64,000 nt of DNA from positions 7,422,523 through 7,486,522 of the forward strand of contig VZQC01006589.1 in assembly GCA_009823505.1 (NCBI GenBank), in the 5' to 3' direction. Shown in pieces: positions 23,012 to 34,262 of this stretch (the stretch's first letter is position 1; each line of letters begins with the position of its first letter). The position numbers were made by a program, and so were the translations under genes. Under the pieces are notes generated by a model that was not told where the DNA came from, searched no databases, and saw nothing but the letters and a program-made list of their open reading frames with translations. This stretch comes from Rhizomys pruinosus (lineage: Eukaryota; Chordata; Mammalia; Rodentia; Spalacidae).

Positions 23012-23170
23012 AATATTTTCTTATGAAGGGATGTTCAATTTTGCTAAATGCTTTTCTTCACCTAGTAAGAGGCTGTCTTTCTTTTGAGGCAGTGTGTCAC
23101 ATTTCTTTATTAGTGTATATTGTACAACCTTTCTCTCCCTGAGATGAATATCACAGGATCCTGATAAATT

Positions 23171-23460
23171 ATATTTTTAAAATATTTTTAGCATTTTGAG
23201 AATTTCATTGTATACTTCTAAACAGTTTCAGTAATAATGGTTGTAGGTCTTTTGAAATGTTTTCATACAATGTATTTTGAGCATATTTAGACACCCACCT
23301 CCATTTCCAGGCCCACTTTTCTATCTCCTCCTGATTTCATGTCCTCTGGTATTGCCTTTTTTAAAAGACCTATTGGGTCTAATCTCTGTTTCCCAAGTGC
23401 TTTGAAGTGGGGGTCCATCTTTGAAGTATGGGCAACCTACCAGGTAGTACACCAAAAAGG
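23171..23460 (-). mobile_element. Old L1 3' UTR, antisense
   Basis: TTTAGCATTTTGAGAATTTC, CATACAATGTATTTTGAGCA, CACCCACCTCCATTTCC and TCCATCTTTGAAGTATGG are antisense motifs of an Lx-like L1 3' UTR. A related copy lies at 36.95 kb. Confidence 0.6.
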
Positions 23461-23794
23461 AAATTAATGTCCATATCACAGAATCCAGCAAATGAAACAG
23501 GTTTTTATTTAAGCTTGGAGTTTTCTACCCTCCCCCCAACTGTGATGGACCACTGTCTGGCATTGTTTAGTTTAGCTTTAAATGTGACTCCTATATCACA
23601 CCCTGTCATGCCAAGACTCGGGGATCATTGCTGAAGAGAGGGCAGAATGGTTGTAAGACCCATAGGAGATGTATGAATAAAAGGAAGGTGTCCTGCCTGG
23701 ACACCACAAGTAGTTGCAAGTCTGAAACAGCAGCACTTATGACAGCATGCTTCATCTTTTTAATGTGCTATCGGTGTGGTCTGTGTTTTTTTTT

Positions 23795-23945
23795 TTTAAT
23801 ATTTTCTTTTATTAGTTTTCTTTTTATTGAATTATTGCAGTTTTATTTTTATTGAATTTTTATGTGTTTCATACATAATTTTCAGTTAGTCTTAATTGCT
23901 ATTATACCTGCTTCTCCCTTGGCACCTTCTCTCAGCCTATGCAAG
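23795..23945 (-). mobile_element. L1 3' end, antisense
   Basis: TTTTTATTGAATTTTTATGT followed by GTTTCATACATAATTTTCAG matches the terminal L1 motif seen at 15.0, 22.4, 57.3 and 61.0 kb. It is a short 5'-truncated copy. Confidence 0.65.
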
Positions 23946-24075
23946 CTCAGCTGGTCAAAAACTCAGCACAGAATTGTAGAAAGGGTAGCTCTGATGATTC
24001 TTATGGAGTGAACAATGCATCTGTGTTCATGAAGGATCCATGCATGTAGTTTTCTTTCTTTTAGGTTGTGTTCTT

Positions 24076-24237
24076 TTTTGTTTGTTTTGGTCTTTTTGAG
24101 ACAGGTTCTCCCTATAGTCCCAGCTGTCCTGAAACTCACCATGTAGACCAGGCTGACCTTGAAGTTGAAGTCACAGTGATTCAACTGTTTCTGCCTCCTA
24201 AGTACTTAGGTTAAAGGTGTGGGCCACCATGCCAGGC
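24076..24237 (-). mobile_element. B1 SINE with perfect target duplication
   Basis: A full-length reversed B1 (TTTTTGAGACAGGTTCTCCC to GCCACCATGCCAGGC). Perfect 15-base flanking repeats TTAGGTTGTGTTCTT lie at 24061-24075 and 24238-24252. Confidence 0.95.
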
Positions 24238-24499
24238 TTAGGTTGTGTTCTTATCTGATTTTTCACATCACAGCAATGCTGACCTCACAAATAATGAGTT
24301 TAGGACAACTCTCTCTCTCCAGTTTTGTGAGTTACTTTGAGAGGAATTAGATTAGTAGTAGTTTTGTAAGTGTTTAAGAGAATTCAGGAGAAAAAGCATC
24401 AAGTCCTGGGTTTATTTATTTATATTTTGATGGGAACTCTATTCATGATTCTGTCTCACCAATCATTAATTGTCTGTTTAGTTAATTAAAACTTTATGT

Positions 24500-24900
24500 C
24501 TGTCTTGTATTGGTATGATATTGTGCATGCATATGTGTGTACACACCTATGCTCTGTACACACCTAACACTGGTGTAGACACAAATGCACACATTCTTGT
24601 GCATTTGTATCTACACCAGTGTTAGGTGTGTACAGAGATCAGAACATAATCTCTAGTATCAGTCTTCACCTTGCACCTTGTTGAAGTCAGGCCTCTTGCC
24701 ATTCACTACCATACGTGTCAGACCAGCTAGCCCTTGCCTCCCGTGGAGTTCCCAAATTTCCACTTTGCACATCAACATAGGAGCTCTAGGATTAGAAATG
24801 CCTGTCACCATGTCTGGTATTACATTGTGTCTGAGGATTCAAGGTCAGATCCTCACGCTTGAGTTCTACCAATGGGCTATCTTCCCCGCCCTAGTTTTCT
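24500..24900 (-). mobile_element. B4 SINE, reverse
   Basis: A CA/GT-rich tail containing a long hairpin is followed by CAGAGATCAGAACATAATC, TCTTCACCTTGCACCTTGTT, CAGACCAGCTAGCCC, GATCCTCACGCTTGAG and the head in reverse (ATGGGCTATCTTCCCCGCCC). This is the reversed B4 order. Confidence 0.7.
24552..24637. repeat. 39-bp inverted repeat (hairpin)
   Basis: The arms 24552-24590 and 24599-24637 pair at 38 of 39 positions around an 8-base loop (ACATTCTT). The only mismatch is a C opposite an A. The outer end of each arm reads CTCTGTACACACC / GGTGTGTACAGAG. Confidence 0.97.
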
Positions 24901-24909
24901 TTAATTAAT

Positions 24910-25888
24910 TTCTTTCAGATAGTCATGAAAATAGGAAAACCAATTTTACGGATTTAGACCTAATTATGGGTAAATGAATATGAACTTGTCAGTGTCTGGG
25001 AAATGTGACGATGAGGTCTGGCAGGGCCACCTCTCCATTCTTACCACAACTAAATGGGTGCTAGGGAATTGGTAGCTCTCAGAACACAAAGAGATACTAG
25101 TTTTTAACCAGTTTCTGACAGTATAAGTGATGAGAGACAGGTCCAGATCGCCCTTAAAGCCGTAACAGTAAAAATGATCCTCGTGCAGCCCAGTGTCACT
25201 GGGGTGCACTGTGCTCTTCCTGTTGCAAACATATATTAGGCAATTCCATATAGCAGTAATGTTGAGGTTTGTTACTTTTATCCTATATCTCTTTTTGTAA
25301 CTTAATTTCCTTGTATGTGTACCAACAGTTAAATAAACATAGGCAATACAAGTTGATAATAAACTCTAACCAGAAAAGTAATATAACAATATCCATGTTG
25401 GCATAGAAACTTTTACAAATACCTCCAATGGTTTCCTCTGGGCCTACTGAAATCTTACACTCTAACCTTTAAGTGTGCCTTAATGTTTTTCTTTGATTGA
25501 GCATTATGTGTTTGAAATTCATTCATGAAATGTGTTGTGTGCAGCTACAAATAGCAGATTCTTGTGTCTTCCGTGCTGTTCACGCTCCTACTGATTAACT
25601 TCAGCACAGATTAGCTTGATGAGTATCTTGAGTTGTTTTCAGCTGTGTGATGATATGGATATTTCTGTCATGAACAAGCTTTCTACGTGTTCTGTAAGAC
25701 ACATTTGCACTTCCTCCCACCGATTATTCAGAAGTTCTGGGGTGGAGCAGAACAAAATACATGTGTCTGCCAATTTAGACTATGATATAATTTTATATAA
25801 AAATCTCCTCCAATCCCCAACTTCTAAGCATTTTTTTTTTCCTTTGGTCAGCCTGTAGCTCTGCAACTCTTTGTATAGCTGGGTGTTC
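24910..25888. other. No gene recognised
   Basis: An 81-codon frame at 24964-25209 (-) contains HEDHFYCYGFKGDLDLSL but matches no family I know. The rest is AT-rich. Confidence 0.4.
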
Positions 25889-25997
25889 TCTTCCTTCCTT
25901 CCTTCCTTCCTTCCTTCCTTCCTTCCTTCCTTCCTTCCTTCCTTCCTTCCTTTCTTCCTTTCTTCCTTTCTTCCTTTCCTCCTTTCTTCCTTTCCTT
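25889..25997. repeat. (TTCC)n / (TTTCC)n tract
   Basis: A pure pyrimidine tract of about 109 bases: uniform TTCC units first, then units alternating with TTTC. The reverse strand reads as Lys/Glu/Gly/Arg-rich frames that are artefacts of the repeat. Confidence 0.97.
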
Positions 25998-28427
25998 GTC
26001 CTTTCATTTAGTTTTCTAGGTGGAGAGCACTGGTTACTTCTCATTCTCAGAGTGCTGATGATGTTCTTCACTGTTCACCTGTTGTTTGTCTTGCTATTTG
26101 TGAAGTGCTCCTTTTTTGAATGAGTTGTCTGTTATATACTTGTAGGTTTGGGGTTTGGACATGTCACTTATATGTTCTCTATATGAGCTGTTTCTATTCT
26201 CCAGGTATATGCTAAGAAAGCAATCAAGAAGGTGAAAGCAAGCTTACAAGCCATTTCCTCCGTGGACAAGTAGCATGTTTTGAGTTCTGTGACACAGTAT
26301 ACCCTTCCCTGAAGTCAGAAAGATATTTTTGAGAGCACGTTGATAACCAGTGGCCAAGCCAACAACACATCTAGGACTAAGAAGTTCCAATAGCTGTGAC
26401 CTTCACAAATTGCCAGCAAGACACTGATCCCAACTGAGAAAACAGAAGTAAACAAAGCAAATCTCCAATTAAAAAATGCTCTCTTACTGGAACTAGGAGT
26501 GGTCACTATTAGAGTCTTGTATTAGAGAGTGTGAACGAAGCATTTGTCATCTCTTATTAATGTCTGGGACCAGCCTTAGAAGAGCAAGGAGAATAAACAA
26601 GTATACTGGAGCAGTGCACTTAGCCAAGTGGAACAAATTCACAGCCTCGGGCCCTGGGTATGTTCAGTAAATTATCTTTGCCCATGAACTAAATGGCATC
26701 CTGTAAAGAGTTCATTCACCTCACATGGATGAGCAGTTTACATCAGATAACAGATTCTTCACCCCCGTGATCCCGCCTGCTGCTATTATCTCAAAGATTT
26801 GTCACTCTTCTTTCACTTATGTATCTGGATCCAGCTGGGAAATTGGATGCCTTTGAAAGCACAGACAGGTTTCCTTTGCTGATCTTCCAGACATGAGTAT
26901 GCATATGGCAAAATGCTTTATGGGCGAGAGAGTGTGTTTCAGGAAGAGATGGACTGACCATACATCATGTTCTCATCTTGGGTAGAAACTCAACATTGTG
27001 TGAAGATTTCAACTTAGTTTACAATTAATTTACTAGCTATAACAACTTTAATTTAGTGACAGTTTTTAGTATCTTGTACTCTATATCACATACCTTCGTG
27101 TATTAGCATTTAAACATGCACATATATATGATGCATAAATGAGCATAAATATATCTTAGTTAATTGGCTAATCTTAAATGAACAGATGCTACATGGCAGT
27201 CTAATTTTGAATTATAATAAACTGAGGCTGAAAGGAGCTAACCAGCCCAGCATTTTTACCATTGATATAAAGTCTATGTTATTAACCACGACAGTGTAGA
27301 CACTGGAATGTGGTCCCTAATGTACTGAGGCCAGTAATACCTCACATGTAAAAGAACAAAAAAGCTACGTAATTTGATCTGAAGTTTGAAAAATGCATTG
27401 TGGGCAATGAGATTGAAGAATAAGTGGAAAATGGAGAAAATGCTAATAGACCAATTTCAACAGATGAAAAATGGGAGCCAATCAATAAACTGAACCACTC
27501 CCACCCCACCTTCAGATGAAGACAAACGAACAACAAAGCAGTTCACCTCCAGGCAGAGCACTGTTCTTGGTCAACTTCATAGTGGTGTCGGGTAGAGGCA
27601 GTGGATAGGAAGTAGTATTTTATAGATAATTTTGGATATAATCTTTACATACATACATATACAAGAGTACACTGGGGAGCAATGACAACTTCCTATGAAC
27701 ATGAAGGCACCGTGTAGTCAAGTTTTGTGCTGTTCAGCGCTGGGCTTTTTTTCCCCTTTATTTTGGTATACCACAGTCAAGATGTGGTAATGGATACTAC
27801 TTCTTTCTGAGACTTTCATTGGAAGAGTCCCCATGTAGCCATGGAGTGTGGAAGTGGAACCTGGCAGGAAGGAGGCCTCTGTAAGCTTGGATGGGCATGG
27901 AAGTACTGAGTCTGAAATTAGACCCTTAGTCACTTTCAAAATGACTAACAACTAGCCAGAAAATGCATGAGTCAGTTTGAGAATCCAAAGCTGTGACTGC
28001 ACTTCACTGAGCCCCCAGGGACTCATTACATTCCCCAACATGGTAATCTCATTTTATTTCCAGAGTATGTATGAATCCCTATGGTTTCTGAAGCTCATAT
28101 TGGTGTCTCAATTGTAAATGGACATTCAAAAACTTATTTTATAGTTAAATTCAACTTTTGCTTACTTTTTTTCTGATGAATATTAAAATACTTTCTGGAA
28201 TAAATAGGACCCCTCCTCTTCTGGAAGTGGATACCTATCCATTAAACTTGCAAAGAAAATTTTTTTGATCTTGTAAAATGGTAAGGGAGCTTGCTTTTGT
28301 GTTTGAAAAGAACTTAATTTTCACCTTTAGCAGATTACAAGGGATCTACCAGAAAGAGAACAAAAGAAAAGGAAAATAAAGAGTTTTAAAGGAAGGATAA
28401 GGGAATTAGAACCTGAATTTTGAGAGA
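25998..28427. other. No gene recognised
   Basis: Mostly single-copy-looking DNA. Small open frames at 26315-26506, 27342-27536 and 27718-27951 (all minus) show no family. Confidence 0.5.
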
Positions 28428-28520
28428 CCGAGGCCAGTGAGATGGTTCAGCAGGCAAAGTTGATTGCCTAGGTATCTTGGTTCGATCACAAGCTCAGTGG
28501 CATGTGCAAATGCCCAAACT
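28428..28520 (+). mobile_element. Truncated tRNA-derived SINE head
   Basis: GGCCAGTGAGATGGTTCAGC, then GGTTCGATCACAAGCTC, matches the head of a B2/B4-type SINE. It breaks off after about 90 bases. Confidence 0.5.
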
Positions 28521-29123
28521 AAACAAAAGAAACAAAATAATCTTGTGCTTTTTAACTGAGGAGACTCAATGGATAACAAGATTCTCCAAGCTGGTCTGAG
28601 CCAAGAGAGCTGTGGATATCATTAGCAGGTGCTGTCCGGTGGGTTCCAGGGGCTCAGGTGAGGAATATTGCTCAGGGATTTGGGACTTTGATGAATGGTC
28701 ATCTTGCATTGGAGACAGAGGCCTCATGTTTCCCTGAGCTCAGGTGTAATAGATAAACTCTCATTTTTAGGCAATAGCCAGTGTCCTGCTGCTGATAATG
28801 TAAGTGGTCGTTCCAGCCACAAACCCGTGTAATGATGCCCAGTCATGGCATAGACTCCCCTCGCCCTTGCAGGGAGCTTTCTGAGAATTTTTCCCTCCTT
28901 TTTACTCTAAACACATCTGTAATGATGAAAAAATAACTCTAGAACCTCTCTTTAAATGTGCCTGAAACTGGCCATAGGGCCTACGGGGATCCTCAGAGAA
29001 GGTACTTCAGGCTGTAGCAAGGTCATTTAAAATATCCTGCTGGATGTACTTCTGATCGCCCCTGCCTGGGCACAGCAAGGCTGGACAGAAGCAGCTTATG
29101 TGCCAGGAGAGCTGACAACACTC
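28521..29123. other. No gene recognised
   Basis: No clear repeat and no credible coding frame. Confidence 0.5.
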
Positions 29124-29139
29124 CACAGTTCACCTTCTT

Positions 29140-29234
29140 TTTTTTTTCTTTTTATTTATTTATTTATTTTTATGTGTATGAATGTACTGTCTGCATGTAG
29201 GTTTGTGCACCTGTGTCGTGCAATGCTGCGGAGG
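29140..29234 (-). mobile_element. 5'-truncated B2/B3 SINE
   Basis: Only the 3' 95 bases are present, in reverse: poly-T, TGTGTATGAATGTACTGTC, then GTCGTGCAATGCTGCGGAGG. Flanking repeats of 16 bases with one mismatch (CACAGTTCACCTTCTT at 29124, CACAATTCACCTTCTT at 29235) show that it integrated in this short form. Confidence 0.88.
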
Positions 29235-29250
29235 CACAATTCACCTTCTT

Positions 29251-30458
29251 AATGCTTGTTTCACTCTCTGTGCTACATAGTAAGATAGGTATTTTCATGT
29301 CTACTTTACAGGAGTAATTATTTGAAGCTTACAGAGGCTACAAAACATGCACATGATCACTTGTACTGCAAAGCACAGCAGCGAGATCAGACACTTTCAT
29401 TTTGTCTAACATCAAAAGCTTCTTCTTTCGAAATAGAATAACTTTCATTGCGCTAATGCCCTATGTGGCTATAGGCAAAACATTTAACAGGGTTAGACCT
29501 CAAACAAGACATCAGAGCCTCTGATAAAATGATTGCACACTAGAATTCTTCATGGCTTTGAATTTTATCATGGAGGTGAAGTGGACAACTTATAGAAAAG
29601 CTGAACTTGGGTAGATTATGAAGCCATGTACTGATACAAGCAAACAAATCTATCAAATCTGCTGAATCTCCCAGTCATGCTTTATGGTGTGTATTTTTCT
29701 TGGAGACTGAGGGAGGAGGTGTCAGCTTGGCAGGGCTATTAAAGCAAAGGCAGCCTGCCCTTCACATTGCCCCTTGGATTAAAGGAGCTTACTCTGACCT
29801 TGGTAGGTACTGGTGCATAGTTTCAAGCCTATCTTTCTTTCTGCATTGTCATCAGGAATCAGTTGAGGTCTGGATGTATTTAGGGCATGCTTGATTGCCC
29901 TCCCTCCCTCTCCAGTGACTTATGATGAAGGGTCATGGTTAATGTGGGGGTAGGGAGTGGAGGCAGATTTTTAAGGGTGCTGTTCACCGTGAATCATGCC
30001 AGCACTCTGGGTCACCCCTGACTTGTCTGATTTGATTGATAAAAAAGGCTTTATGAGTTGGAAAAAATATTCAAAGATACATTTCACAGCATTAGTAATG
30101 AGGCAGGAGCCGGTGAAAGACAACACACTCATTCAGACATCATTCCCAAATTCTTCATCTAAACCGGCTCTGGGAAAGGAAGGTCATGCTGTGGTCAAAG
30201 GAAAATAATAACAATCTCTGAGTACGTGCGCCTCAGATTTGACAGGTAAAAGGAGAAAGGAAAATGGACCACAAGCACCATCCCTCACAGGAAGGCACCT
30301 ACTACCAAGGTCCATTAGACATTTAGAGTTTTCTCACTGATGTGAGGAATGGGAGAAAGCCCATGAAAGAAATGTGGGGTACACTCATGCTGCCTGCATG
30401 TCTAGAGGGGTCCCCAGAAGTTGGGATTTGTGTAGCATTGTTACCACCCCTTAGATTG
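29251..30458. other. No gene recognised
   Basis: Frames at 29700-29894 and 29996-30208 (+) lack any recognisable domain. Confidence 0.5.
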
Positions 30459-30473
30459 TCATTTGCCACTCTT

Positions 30474-30624
30474 TTATTTTTTTTATCTTTTTGAGACAGG
30501 GTTTCCCTTTAGCTGGCCTGGAGCACACTACATAGACCAGGCTGGCCTTGAACTCACAGAGATCCACCCGCCTCTGTCTCCCAAGTGCTGAGATTAAAGG
30601 TGTGTGCCACCATGCCTGGCTTAA
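30474..30624 (-). mobile_element. B1 SINE with target duplication
   Basis: A full-length reversed B1 (TCTTTTTGAGACAGGGTTTC to GCCACCATGCCTGGC). Flanking 15-base repeats TCAYTGCCACTCTT-like match at 14 of 15 (30459-30473 and 30625-30639). Confidence 0.93.
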
Positions 30625-30639
30625 TCATCTGCCACTCTT

Positions 30640-32284
30640 ATCCAAAGCGAGGTTAGAGGTCCCTATGGGAAAAGCAAAGCCGGTGTCTTGGTTTCAAGAT
30701 GTATTCAAGTGAGCAGGAAAGGTCACTAGTTTGCATTGCTCGACACATCCTTCAAATGATCATGTTCTTGGACATTATCAAACTCATCAGCTAATCCTGC
30801 CCTATTAAAATACTGTGCTTGCAATGTTTCTTCAGGTCTGAGTGTGCTGTACAGAACAGGGCTATTCCACATTGCATGGAGGAGATGTATTAACTAAGAT
30901 CCCATGAATTGGAGACAGCGCACAGAGGTGATGTAGTCACAGAAGTGAGTGGTGAGCTCATATGCTCCCTAGTTCTCTGTGCACTTATGCATTCCATGCT
31001 CTCATGCCAGGAGGGTCCCCACCCAGTGTAGGGTGTCCAGTCCAGAGAAAGCAGACAAGCCAGTTCCCCACAGGCCAAGAGTCCTGTCTCCCAGGTCATT
31101 CCTGATTTGATCAAGTGTGTAATTGTCACCATTCCTCACACATGGAAAGGGAAGTGTCACAAACCTGGCTTGGGAGAACTGTGGTTGTACTATCCTTCAT
31201 GGTCAGTCCAGCTGTAGAAATATGGACACAGGAAGGTTCTCGAGTAACTACTGGGAATTCAATTCCTAAGCTAAAGTTTTTCTTAATTTGAAAATAAGAA
31301 AAATGATATTTTTTAACCCAATTCATGAGTTTGAATTAAATTAGTGGAGGTGAATAATTCTGTTGATAGTTTTGAATAGTAAATAGGAAGTATTTTAAGG
31401 TGTGCTAAACAGAACATTTCATGTTTGTTCCATCTAGTTTTCCACACATAGTGGTAGTGTACCATGTTGTACTCTCTATTCCTAGGAAAGTAGGCTCAAA
31501 CAAAACTGAGTAATTTGATATTCACTTCATTTTAAAGGTCAAGATCATGTTTCCTGCACTGTGTGTCCACTGAAGGTCTCACCCATGGAGCAGTACTAGC
31601 TTCAGGATCGGTGGGAGAGTGGTCAGGATGAATGAATCAATAGTTGAAGGCCTACAGCCAAGCAGGGCTTATAAGCCATTTGAAAGACTCTGTCATTTCT
31701 AATTGAGTTAACTAATGCCCTTTACCATTTTCCTTAGGGTCTAGGACAGGAGTAACATTTATTGCTGTAGCAACATCGTGAATGTTGTAAATTAATGTTA
31801 TTAATTCTCATTGTACCAAATGCAATGCTGGACGGTCCTTCTTCTCTCTTCCCCATCATCTTCAGGTAATAGATATGTATTGATTGACTGGGTGTCTTCT
31901 ACTGATGATGGCTCACATCCATTTTATCAACTCCTGTGCCGGTAAAAAGAAAAGTCCTTGTCAATGGCCTGAGCACTATTACTTCATGCCCAGAAGGCAT
32001 GTGATCCACTTAGTTATAACTATTGTCACTCAAAAATGTACAATGAAGTGTTTATGTTTTTACTCTTCTGCAGAAACAGTAATTTGAGAAATGGATGAAG
32101 ACATTTCTATCTGTAGACATGGTGTCTTCCCTCCATTAATTTTGTACATGGCAGACCCTAAAGCACAATATTTTCTGCATTCTTCCCCCTTACGTTGATA
32201 TCAGAAGCTACCTAGAATTAATTTTGATTGTTCTATCCAGACACAAATTCTAAGGCATAGTTTGATTTTGATGTGGTGATTCCA
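30640..32284. other. No gene recognised
   Basis: No clear retroposon. Short overlapping frames occur near 30.9-31.3 kb (-) without a family match. Confidence 0.5.
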
Positions 32285-32290
32285 AGAGAA

Positions 32291-32350
<60 letters not shown>
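32285..32350. repeat. (GA)n microsatellite
   Basis: About 66 bases of GA repeat with two AAA interruptions. Confidence 0.97.
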
Positions 32351-32351
<1 letters not shown>

Positions 32352-32734
32352 TGTAGCAACAAGCTGAAAGTATGAACAGGTCAGACAGGCTCCTGTTTCA
32401 GGGATTTTAGACTCTAGCAAATTGATTTTTTTTAAATCAGCAAATTAATAGGCATGGCTTCAGAGCACAGACCATAAGCATGAAAGAAATCATCACCTTG
32501 GATTGCCTTTTAATCGTTTTAGTCTATACAAACTAATATTGAGTATTTATTATCTCTCAGAAAATGTATCAAAGTTTGAAAGTGAACTGAGAAGAAAATG
32601 TGGAGTCTAGCATGAGCCCACGTGGTCTGGGGTCTGAAGAGGAGGGTCAACCCTCAGATGGTGTGTGCAGGCAGGAGATCCGTCCAAGAACCCAGATGTA
32701 AACTCTGTAGATGACCTCAACAAAATAGTGAAGG

Positions 32735-33240
32735 ACTTATGTGTCATGTAGAATGTTGGTCCGGTTCATTCTTCTGCTTGTGGATGGATCTATGGTTACT
32801 GCATGGTGTGTTGAGGAGACTGACTTCTATGGTAAAAGATCAACTGATCATAGAGCATGCATGGCTTTTCTCCCTGCATACTGCATCCTTTCCATCACAA
32901 TCCATGTGCCTGAGTTTAAACTCAGAGCCATATTCTGTAACTGTAAGAATTTCAGGATGGCTTTTGGGATTTTTATATCAAAATATCATTGGTGTATTTC
33001 TGGGCATAATAGCAAATCTGTACTTCAGGAAATGCAATCATTTTACTAGTAATAACTTTTCCAATCCATGGACATGGGAAGTCTTTTATGTTACTTGTTC
33101 CTTCAATTTCTTTAATGACTATTTTGTAGTTTGAATTAACTTTTTGTCTAACTATACTACTGTATGGTTGGATTTTTTACTCTATTTAAAATATTAATAT
33201 TTTTCTTTATTTTATTTTCATATCATTCACAGTTCATATT
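32735..33240 (-). mobile_element. Antisense L1 ORF2 fragment
   Basis: In order: GGATGGATCTATGGTTACTG, then a region matching antisense ORF2 (TTTCAGGATGGCTTTTGGGA), TTCCAATCCATGGACATGGG and AAGTCTTTTATGTTACTTG. This is a familiar antisense L1 ORF2 series downstream of the reverse transcriptase. It has decayed, and no tail is seen. Confidence 0.7.
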
Positions 33241-33529
33241 AAATAGAATTTCAACTTGGTTTTATTTTACTTTGTGCATTGCATCTTACTTGAGTTCTGA
33301 GTTTTAAGGTGGGCAGGACAGTACTTTTGTTTGTGTTGCATGCGTAGTCTTTAGGGGCTTCTAGATGGAGTACCATGCTTTTCCAATGATTCAATTTATG
33401 TGAATAGAGTCCAGAAAATTTATGTGGTACAATCCAGAGACTAGATTTAAGGGAAAATGTGGAGTTGTTCAATGGATGTAGTGGTAATGTTATGTGCTGT
33501 GAATGCTCTAATGACCAGGGCTAACAATG

Positions 33530-34020
33530 ATATATTGTGCACTCCAGCCAAGGCTCAGAGACTATGGCGGAAAAGGAGGAAGAAATATTTTAAGAGCCAT
33601 AGGTGGTAGATAACCATGAGAAGACAGTTTTCCAGTTGGCTGGGAAGTTACTCATATGAACTCACATCAATGATAGCAGCAGACACAAAACCCATGCAAG
33701 CTCAAGTGAGATAGACTTTCAGCACAGAAGTTGGGAAGTGGATGGGAAGTTGGGAAGTGGATAGGAAGCCCAACCCTCGCTGAGGAGCTGTTGGCAGCTT
33801 ACAACTGCTGGGAGGGGGAAGAGTCTGTTTTCTTTAAGGATGTGACACAAAATAGGTTAACCAGGCTCCAGTGGGCGAATGCACACCAAAGAACACTTTG
33901 AGAGGCAAACATAACTGAGAGGCCTTAATACATGCTACAGAATACAGGAAATCTGGCAGGGCATGCAAATGGGGGACAGGGTTCAATATAATCAAAATAC
34001 ACTGGATGAAGTTCACAAAA
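33530..34020 (+). mobile_element. Old L1 3' UTR, plus strand
   Basis: In order: GAGCTGTTGGCAGCTTACA, CTGCTGGGAGGGGGAAGAG, TCTGTTTTCTTTAAGGATGT, CAAATGGGGGACAGGG and ATAATCAAAATACACTGGATG. This matches Lx-type L1 3' UTRs. A 19-bp tandem pair (GAAGTTGGGAAGTGGATRG) lies at 33727-33764. Confidence 0.7.
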
Positions 34021-34056
34021 ATCCTATAAAACAGACCCTGTCTTGAAAAGACAATA

Positions 34057-34057
34057 N
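34057..34057. other. Ambiguous base N
   Basis: The single N sits at the start of a T run (34058-34067), a place where homopolymer length is hard to read. Confidence 0.99.
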
Positions 34058-34110
34058 TTTTTTTTTTACAAGGGTAGCATCTATGTTGTGTTGCAAAAGC
34101 AATAACATGA

Positions 34111-34262
34111 GCCAAGCTTAGTGGCCTGCCTTCAATCCCAGCATTCAGGAAACAGAGGCAAGCAGATGTCTATGAGATCCAGGCCAGCCTGGTCCACATA
34201 GTAAGTTTCAGGCCAGCTGTGGCTACAGTGGGAAACTGTCTCAACAAGAACAAAAAGCCAAA
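34111..34262 (+). mobile_element. B1 SINE, diverged
   Basis: GCCAAGCTTAGTGGCCTGCC, CAATCCCAGCATTCAGGAAA, CCAGGCCAGCCTGGTCCAC, then ACTGTCTCAACAAG and an A-rich tail. Confidence 0.85.

Larger units (their letters stand above)
21800..23170 (-). mobile_element. Old antisense L1 ORF2, split by a younger insertion
   Basis: Antisense ORF2 blocks appear in collinear order: AGATTTATTCCTAGATACTT (about 21865), a middle block (22100-22250), then TTTGTCATATCTGGCTTTTA and AAGGATGTACCTTCTATACT (22313-22370). The run breaks at 22390 and resumes at 23012 with GAAGGGATGTTCAATTTTGC. The gap is an inserted L1 end. The host element covers the part of ORF2 around and after the reverse transcriptase and is well decayed. 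Confidence 0.75.

Noticed and set aside
24552..24637. Established microRNA gene
   Set aside because: The hairpin has suitable size, but it lies in a SINE tail and nothing in the sequence shows processing. Kept only as a structural finding.
24964..25209. Possible exon or pseudogene containing HEDHFYCYGFKGDLDL
   Set aside because: It looked more protein-like than its neighbours, but I recognise no family and see no splice sites or retrocopy signs.
25780..26071. Lys/Glu/Gly-rich protein on the minus strand
   Set aside because: It is the translation of the TTCC repeat.
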